This document shows, piece by piece, positions 11,765 to 64,000 of a stretch of DNA of 64,000 nucleotides (the first letter of the stretch is position 1; the number at the start of each line of letters is the position of its first letter). The notes beneath the pieces are model-generated. The model had not been told where the DNA came from. It made no database searches and was given only the letters and a program-made list of their open reading frames with translations. The translations under genes and the position numbers were made by a program. Source of the DNA: Sciurus carolinensis (Eukaryota; Chordata; Mammalia; Rodentia; Sciuridae). Location of the stretch: assembly GCF_902686445.1 (NCBI RefSeq), contig NC_062216.1:7585084-7649083 (forward strand), written 5' to 3'.

Positions 11765-13207
11765 GGAGGAATACAGATAAATTTATTAGTTAAATACTGA
11801 TTTTACAGCCATTTCACCTTAAGACAATGTTAACAGGTTCGTGGGTTGGGGAGGTAATGGAGGGCAGCCGTCAGGGAGGAAACAGTGTAAATGATGATTA
11901 AAACAGAATCTTGGTTCAAAGGTACTCTGCTACGGCCAGGAAGGCTGGGGTGGGGCTGGGAGTCTGGGGTAGGATGGAGTAATGCCACAGTCAGCTGCGG
12001 CTCTGCTGATAACAAGGACAGGGAGGAAGTCTTTCTGAGCCAGTGTGTAGAGGAGGCGACTCCGAACAGCTGGGAGCTGCATGTCCCCTCCAGTCCTCCC
12101 TCCATGTCTTCTCATAGCCCTCGTCCTCCTTTCTGCCAGTTTTGCTGTTTGCTTTGATTTGATCCTGCAAACTCTCTAGCTTTCCATCTCCCAGACAGAG
12201 GGACCCTGCCTGGGAAAGAAAGAGTGCAGGTCCAGGCGCTGGCGACTCAGCCACTGTCCGCAGGCTCAGAGAGCAGCCAGCTGGGGTTGGAGCAGGATGT
12301 GCCCCCGGGGCCCTCAGGATGAGCGTTCGCAGATGGTTTTAGCAGCAGGAGGTTCTGTCCCTTCTCAGTCCCTCTGCATGTGACCGGGTGAACAGAGGAT
12401 GCTGGAGGGCACAACAAGGGTGCTCTTCGCCTATAAGACTGAGCTCCCATTTGCTGAGGGAGAGGCATGTTTGGGCTGAAGACAGAGCCGATCACTCAGA
12501 ACAGCAGAAGGGATTTTTATGGCACAGGCCCTGGTGGGAGAAGAGAAGGAGCAGAGTCCTCATCAGGGAATGGACTGGGGGGCGGCAGCACTGCCAGACT
12601 ACTGTCTGATGGGGCCCCACTGTGTGGGGTGCAGGCCTTTCCTCCATTTCCGGGACGCGCTCCGTAACATCTGCACGGCACCCAGTGCTGCTGGAGTCAG
12701 ATCCGCTATGGGGGTGCAGGGATGTGCCGAGCCTTGGGAGTGTTGGGCAAGGGCAGGGGCTGCCCGAAGGGGCCTGTCACATTCAATACACATAAGCAGA
12801 TGCCCTCTTCAGGCAGCAGTGGGGGCCCAGAGCCCTGCCCCATCAGCCATCCCTAGAGTCCCAGTGCTGGGAACACCGTGGTAAGACCACTGCCTTGGGC
12901 CACAGCAGTGGGAAACGGAAGAAGGACACCTTGTCTCTGTCAGGGGCAGCCAGATGGGACAGGGAATGAGAAAGAAGTCACCAGCTCCATGGAAGAGACT
13001 TGTGCTTGCAGCAAAGGGTGGGCACGTCTGTCAGAGTGTGGGCTCTCCAGGCCCCACCTTGAAAAGGCATCTGAGAGAATCCAGCTCCCACTTCTCAGAA
13101 CCAATTGACTTCAAGTTTCTTCCCAGTTGCTCTGGAGTCCTTCCAGGCAGAGGGTGGCTCCCAGGTCCCAGGTCCGTGCAGGAATTTGAGGAGGGTAGGA
13201 GGGGAGA
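11765..13207 (-). other. GATA4: GATA4 3' UTR
   Basis: This is the exon 7 sequence after the stop codon, about 1.44 kb, similar to the known length of mammalian GATA4 3' UTRs. It contains no SINE, in contrast to its flanks, which fits selection on a transcribed UTR. The exact cleavage point is inferred from the poly(A) signal. Confidence 0.75.
11782..11787 (-). terminator. GATA4: GATA4 poly(A) signal AATAAA
   Basis: A canonical AATAAA on the minus strand is about 1.42 kb past the GATA4 stop. It is a plausible signal by position. A strong GU-rich downstream element is not evident, so cleavage near 11765 is an estimate. Confidence 0.6.
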
Positions 13208-58901
<45,694 letters not shown>

Positions 58902-60276
58902 CTGTCACGAAAACGATAAAGTCAAAGGGAAAAAACCAAGGCCCTCAAAAATGTAGACATATTAAATCCAGCGTCGAGCAAAGAACTCTGGGCTCTTGTT
59001 TACTCAGGAAAGTCAAAACTGGAGTTTTGGTTCCGGAAGGTGGTGCAGGAGGGGCTCTCCACCCCAGGGCCTGGAAGTCTGGAGCGCCCACGGGCGGCAC
59101 AAAACGCCAGGTGGTGCCTGGGCGCTCGTGCGGGCACCCGCCTTCGGGGCACCCGCTCGCCACGTCCGGAGGCCTCGGTCCCGCGCGGGTCGCTGCGCAA
59201 CGCCTCCAGAACACCCGCAGCGCGAGTCCGCTGCCTGCAACTCCGAAGGCCAGGAGGACTCTTTCCCCTCGATGCAGCCACGGTCCTAAAGGAGGAACAA
59301 CAAAATGAGAAAAAGAGGTTCATCCAGAGCTTTCAGAGGTCACCCTCCTCAAGCATGCTTGCTTCTCCCGCACTGCAAACTAAATCGCCCGACTCCGGCT
59401 CAGCGTCGAAGGCCGCGGGGTTCGGAGGAAAGCCGAGGCCTTTGTTTTGCCCTGGCGGCGAGGTCAGGCTGCCCGTGGCAAACCTCTGGGAGGGTGCCCT
59501 GTGGAAGTGGGGTCTTGGGCGTGCAAGATCTAGACCAGTTGTGGTTGTGATCTAGGTCAATTATTTTTGTATTGCTTATTAGAAAGGACTTTAATTTTAC
59601 CTTATTCTTCAAGCATATTTTTGTTACAATATTTTATAAGTCCGAGGGTTTGGTTTTGGGATGCCTGCGACCCAAGAAACCTCCCTCCTCTTTTTTCTTC
59701 CCCCCATTTCTCCTCGAGCATTCCTGGCCAAGAAAGAACTTTAGATTGTCAGAGGAGAAACAACGACAATCTTTTATAAAAACCAGCAACCTAAGAAAGT
59801 TTTGTTTGCAATCTTAAAAACAAAAAGGCTAGAGGTAGAGTCTAAATGTTTATAAATGAGCAACACTGTCTGCTAAATCTCGTAAAAAGGATTGTGAAAC
59901 CCCTTATCCATACACTGTACCAGGTGGATGTCAAGTCAGACAAGCTACATGTTTCTAACAAATAGTTATGTTTTAGACATTTTACAGATTGCATATGGGG
60001 ACCAGAAGAGTAAAAAGAATGTACAAGGTCACATTGCAGAACAACTCACTGAACCATTTGATTTCACTGTACAGTTTTTTCCTATGGAATCACTGGTCCA
60101 CCCATATGCAGAATCAGAATCAGCATACCAATGAGACTGCTTGGGAAAGCACGGTTCATACAGCTTGACTGTATGCTTCCTAGCATCATGTTTTGATACT
60201 ACCAGGGATTTTTTTTTTTTTTTTTTTTTTTTTGATTCCTGAAAACATAGAGCTCACTTTCTGAAGCACCTGTTGT

Positions 60277-60327
60277 GCCCCAGGTCTTTACACCCCCACT
60301 TTTCCCAGGTCTTTACACCCCCACTTA
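60277..60327. repeat. Tandem duplication, about 25 bp x 2
   Basis: CCCAGGTCTTTACACCCCCA occurs twice, separated by CTTTT. Confidence 0.9.
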
Positions 60328-60420
60328 GTAAAGGCATCTTTCCTCATTTTACAAAAGAGGAAACTGAAGCATTGAAAAGTTTTGAAACTTGTCTAAGATC
60401 AAAGTACAATTAGAGGGATA
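60325..60420 (-). repeat. MIR SINE fragment
   Basis: CCTCATTTTACAAAAGAGGA, AACTGAAGCATTGAAAAG and CTTGTCTAAGATCAAAG match a reverse MIR core. Confidence 0.65.
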
Positions 60421-60559
60421 GGGGGGAGTGTCTATAGGATTCCAAGGGTTTGAGGCTGCCCATTACACCCCGCTTCTCCTTCAGAAGACAGACTGCTTCT
60501 TACAGTGGTTTCTTTTTATTGCAACAGCAGACTTACAAGGATATAAACTGATATTAAAT

Positions 60560-60725
60560 CTAGGCTGTTACTTACAGAAGGAATAACTTTAGACAAATCA
60601 CTTAACTTTTCTGGGCCTCAGTTTCCTCACCAGTAAAGTACGAATATTAAAGGGACCTGTCCCATATAACCAATGTGAGAATTAAGAGTATGGATTATAA
60701 ATGAATGCACACAAAGTATTTATAA
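60560..60725 (+). repeat. MIR SINE fragment
   Basis: GACAAATCACTTAACTTTTC, TGGGCCTCAGTTTCCTCACC and GTGAGAATTAAGAGTATGG follow the MIR core. Its orientation is opposite to the neighbouring fragment. Confidence 0.75.
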
Positions 60726-62892
60726 GAAGACCTTATAAGACTGTTACAACGGACACACAGAAAGTTCGATATAACTGTCGGCTATTATTACAGATTTTAA
60801 AGGAGTCATAAGAAGTACCTGAGACATAATATGTACCACAATAAATGATCACCTTTATTAACGTAGAAACTGTGAAAGTGGAATCTCTACTATATTTACA
60901 TTATATAATACTTTCTACATTTTCAATATCACTAATAACAATAAAATTAATGGCACTGAATTACATGGACATAAGGTAACTGTGAAATGGTTTCTTATTT
61001 GCTTTCAAAACACAATAAACTATTGATTTGATGGACATTTCCTTCCATCAAATTTGGTTAGAAGATGGATACAAAAAAATTGACCTGAGGTCACCAGCAT
61101 TTGCCTTTGAAAACAAAAGCAAAAAGTTAATGCCGCCTAGTAGTCTCTGGGCTTCAATAAGTAAATACACAGGTTTACCTTAATAAAATATGCAATATTT
61201 ATTTTTAAATGAAGTAGCTGACCTATTTAATTGCATTTTCTGTAAAAACTCAACTGGTAGTTCTAAAATATAACGTTGTAAATTTTCTTTTCTCATAAAG
61301 ATGCAAGAAAAGAAGGAAATTCAGGATTTTGTAATCAGACTTCCCGTATATAGGTGCTAAATTTAAAGCTTTCAAATGTAAATGCTAAAAATGTTACAAA
61401 TCTAACATTTGTCCTTTTAGTACTTCTCTGCCATTCCAAGTGGTTGATACATTACCTCGAAGTTGGATCCTGGAACCACTGAAGATGATAAAACACCCCT
61501 CTGCACCCTTTTGGAAAGTCAAGAAACTATTCCCTTAAGACGCTAGCTTGTTTCTGTGGTTGAGCCCTGGTCCTGTCCACCGCAGGGGAAGCCCAGCGAG
61601 CTCCTGAGGGTGACCCGCACAAGAGGTCTGGCCTGTGCCCCAGTTTGCCCCCTCTAGATCGCTCATACCTATTCACCTCAAGTTCTGAGGCCCAAAGAAA
61701 ATACTTTCTCCTTCAACGATTTAGCTGACAGCCCTTTTCGGATTTATGTTTTGAAAATGGGAAAATTGCACGCGCCGGAACGCTCGCGTCCATTTACAGG
61801 ACTCGGCTCGCGCCGCTGCTCTCGGCCTACCGCGCAGAAAACTGTCAACACGAACTCACCAGACGCAGTAACGCAGCTCGGAAATCCGGAATAAGGAGAC
61901 TCAGAAGTATGGGGTGCATCACCCCGCCACCCCACGGAAGCTTTTCTTTCTTTCAACTCTGGAAACCTGCTCTGTCCGCCTTCCCTTTCTGAGAAGGACA
62001 GGAAATGCTTCCCTGAGGTGCTTCCCCAACTTTCCCAGCAGCGCGGGCCACGCGGCTCCGGGACTTCCACCCGCCACGACTCCCTCACCATCCTCTCCCC
62101 CGCAACCAAAGGCCTCTCCTCCCCTCCAACTGGTGGCCGTTCACTACCTCGGCGTCCCCTTCCCAAGGGGAACCGCCCCCCACTCTTCAGGCCAAAGTCG
62201 ATCGACATATGTGGATCCCGGGAGCCTGCGGTGGCCGGCGGAGGAACGTCACTGCTCCCCGCCTGGGTTCCGGCTCTCCGCCAGTTTCGCCCAGGAGCAG
62301 CCAGGGTGGGCGAGTGGTTAGCTCTGTGCGGGTCATTCGGCTCCCCGGACCCCGTATGGAAGAGGAGAAAGCTGGCCGTAAAGGACATAAAATGTCCGGC
62401 CCGACCTCTGAGTGCCTCCTGCACCCCCTGGGGGCCAGCTGCGCTGCCCCCACCACTACTGCGCGCCCCGCGGTCGCCAGCGGACGACACCCCTCGACCT
62501 ACACTCCTCCGTGTGCGAGCTGCTGTGCGGCACGTCCCAGGTCAGTCGGTCAGGGTTATTTCCTACGGCCACCATCACCACCCAGGCCCGGTCAGTGAGG
62601 TGCCAAACAGGGCTGGAGAATCTGTACAAGGGGCGGATCAAGTGTTCAAGTTTACACAAAAGAATCCAAACGCATTTCGAATCTCTCTCCGTTTTGCCCC
62701 CAGTCTTACTTTGATAAAGAAGTTGCCGTGCCAAAGTCAAAAGCAGAGAAAGCTTTGACCAGCCTGGGAGAGGGGAGTGGAAGACTCCTTCCCACCTACT
62801 GGAACCTCTCTATTCCCAGGCAAATAGGGCCGGAGGAGCTCCGAGTTTCGCGATGGCGGCAAACAGCAAGGAGAAGGGAGAAAAACCCCTAC

Positions 62893-63060
62893 CTGCCGAG
62901 CCTCGAGCTTCCTGGAGAGCGGGCTCGCGCTCCCCGGGCGCCCCCGGAGCTGCAGCGGCGGCGGCGGAGTCTCTGGCGGCCACTGTGCCTCTTGCAGCTA
63001 GTCAGCTCCCAGCGCCGTTCCGCTGGCCCCTGCGCTGGGCTCGCGGACGCTGACTGGCCT
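62893..63060 (-). other. GATA4: GATA4 non-coding exon 1 (5' end approximate)
   Basis: A good donor (CTCGGCAG then GTAGGG) lies at 62893/62892 in the CpG island, 4 kb upstream of exon 2, matching the known gene layout with an untranslated first exon. It includes a GCC-repeat tract (CCGCCGCCGCCGCTGCAG). The transcription start is unknown; the upper bound is placed just below the E-box. Confidence 0.55.
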
Positions 63061-63068
63061 GTAGCAGT

Positions 63069-63074
63069 CACGTG
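63069..63074. promoter_or_regulatory. GATA4: Palindromic E-box CACGTG in GATA4 proximal promoter
   Basis: A CACGTG E-box, the USF/MYC-type form, lies about 175 bases upstream of the exon 1 donor. A proximal E-box has been reported as important for Gata4 promoter activity in gonadal cells; this site is the likely equivalent by position. Confidence 0.5.
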
Positions 63075-64000
63075 CAAGGACGGGGGGAGGGGGCGCCTCT
63101 GCTGCACCTCCGCTGGGCGCCGGCCTGGGAGGCAGTTCAAAAAAGTTCCCCCAGCAGGCAAAGTCCAGGCGCGGGGATCTCTGTGGAAAGCGCCTCTGAG
63201 TGCCACTGCCAGGGTGCGGGGCCTTGGCCACCGCCCAGCCTGAGGTCGATGCAGTTTGCTGTTTTGCCCAGGGTCAGCTTTATTAACGAGTTCCTTTTTC
63301 ACCTCCCCAACCTGCAGACGTCCTCCACAAGCCGCGGTGGGCGAGAGGCGGGGCTAATGGAGGGGAAGGTGACCTCTTCTCCTCGACTCCCGATCTCTCG
63401 TAGGGCTCTGGGTCACCCAAGGTTGTCCGGCTGGCTGCAGATTTCTGGGACGGAGTACTGGGAATCTTCTCATCCCCGGACTCCAGAGAGGCTGAGAAGA
63501 CATCAAGTTCCGGATTGGCCTCTAAAATTAGTGTGGAGACCAAAGCCTCCCTTTTGCCTTCCCAGCAGCCAGGGGAGACAGCAAGGCGCCGCCGAGAACC
63601 CCCCAGCCTTGTTTTATGTACTTATGCAAAACTTGCACCCCTTCCCGGCGACGCATCCCATCGGCGGCCTCCTCGCTTCTGATCTCTCTCAGTTTTCTTA
63701 GCAGCCTGCAGCGGCCGCTGCACCAATCTAAAGGTCGTTAATGGGGGCTGGGAAGCCGGGCAATCCCGCGGAGCTTCTCTGCGTACAAGGCTCTTCCAGG
63801 GGCTGGAGTCTGCTCCCTGGAGTGGGGGCAGGGAGGGTGTCAGACCTGAGTTTGGAGTCGGCGTCAGTGCCTGCAGGCCCTGGCGCAGCGGGACTGTGAG
63901 CCGGAGAGTCCCTCAGACAGGTCTAAAGGTTAATAGAGCAATCACAGGGCCCTATTACCGCGTAAAAATAACCCATCGATTACCGCAGCCTTCAGCCCCA

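Larger units (their letters stand above)
58902..62892 (-). other. GATA4: GATA4 intron 1
   Basis: About 4.0 kb. Both ends are CpG-rich and the middle (59.6-61.7 kb) is A+T-rich with MIR remnants, a T25 run (60209-60233) and a short duplication. No SINE of the squirrel type was seen, unlike intron 2. Long open frames near 61.7-62.7 kb are discussed under rejected items. Confidence 0.75.
61760..63800. promoter_or_regulatory. GATA4: CpG island / GATA4 promoter region
   Basis: A long CpG-rich segment spans the start of intron 1, exon 1 and upstream sequence. It includes GC boxes and a CACGTG E-box at 63069-63074. No TATA box is evident at a fitting distance. This is the expected site of the proximal GATA4 promoter; the more distal alternative first exon reported in mammals would be off the right edge. 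Confidence 0.75.

Noticed and set aside
61744..62490. 248-codon minus-strand frame in intron 1
   Set aside because: GTG start, biased Gly/Arg/Ser/Pro composition, no domain, and it lies immediately past the exon 1 donor. Kept only as a transcript question in findings.

Overview
This is a mammalian nuclear genome window. The repeats point to a sciurid rodent (squirrel, marmot or ground squirrel). It is full of short tRNA-derived ID-type SINEs and of dimers joining a B1-like half to an ID half, of the form common in squirrel genomes, along with MaLR long terminal repeats, old LINE fragments and MIRs. Species assignment is an inference from repeat style and coding sequence, not from a search.

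Two genes can be identified, both on the minus strand and in the order expected for the 8p23.1-like GATA4-NEIL2 neighbourhood. The right four fifths of the window is GATA4, a cardiac, endodermal and gonadal zinc-finger transcription factor. It has a non-coding first exon near 62.9 kb, six coding exons (58807-58195, 23049-22883, 22070-21945, 16102-16015, 14543-14398, 13390-13208) and a 3' UTR running to a poly(A) signal at 11787-11782. All splice phases agree and the joined frame is 440 residues, against about 442 in human. The left end holds the start of NEIL2, a base-excision-repair glycosylase. Its first coding exon is at 1569-1432 and its CpG-rich promoter is around 3.2-3.9 kb; the rest of the gene lies beyond the left edge.

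Layout: 1-1431 NEIL2 intron; 1432-1571 NEIL2 first coding exon; 1572-3300 NEIL2 intron 1; about 3.15-3.96 kb NEIL2 CpG island with an 83-bp minisatellite; about 4-11.76 kb intergenic; 11.77-13.2 kb GATA4 3' UTR; 13.2-23.05 kb GATA4 exons 7 to 3; 23.05-58.19 kb the large GATA4 intron 2 (35 kb, repeat-rich with several repeat-poor islands that look regulatory); 58.2-58.9 kb exon 2; 58.9-62.9 kb intron 1; 62.9-64 kb GATA4 promoter CpG island.

The less ordinary signals are non-coding: a promoter minisatellite carrying KLF/Sp motifs next to NEIL2, a C-rich minisatellite ending about 14 bases from the GATA4 exon 4 splice donor, a long GGGGCT-type G-quadruplex-prone repeat in intron 4, a tandem CAG/TAG acceptor at exon 3, a MaLR element with both LTRs, and several candidate enhancers in intron 2, one rich in GATA motifs. 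I saw no new protein system. Nearly all other long open frames are GC-rich or repeat artefacts.
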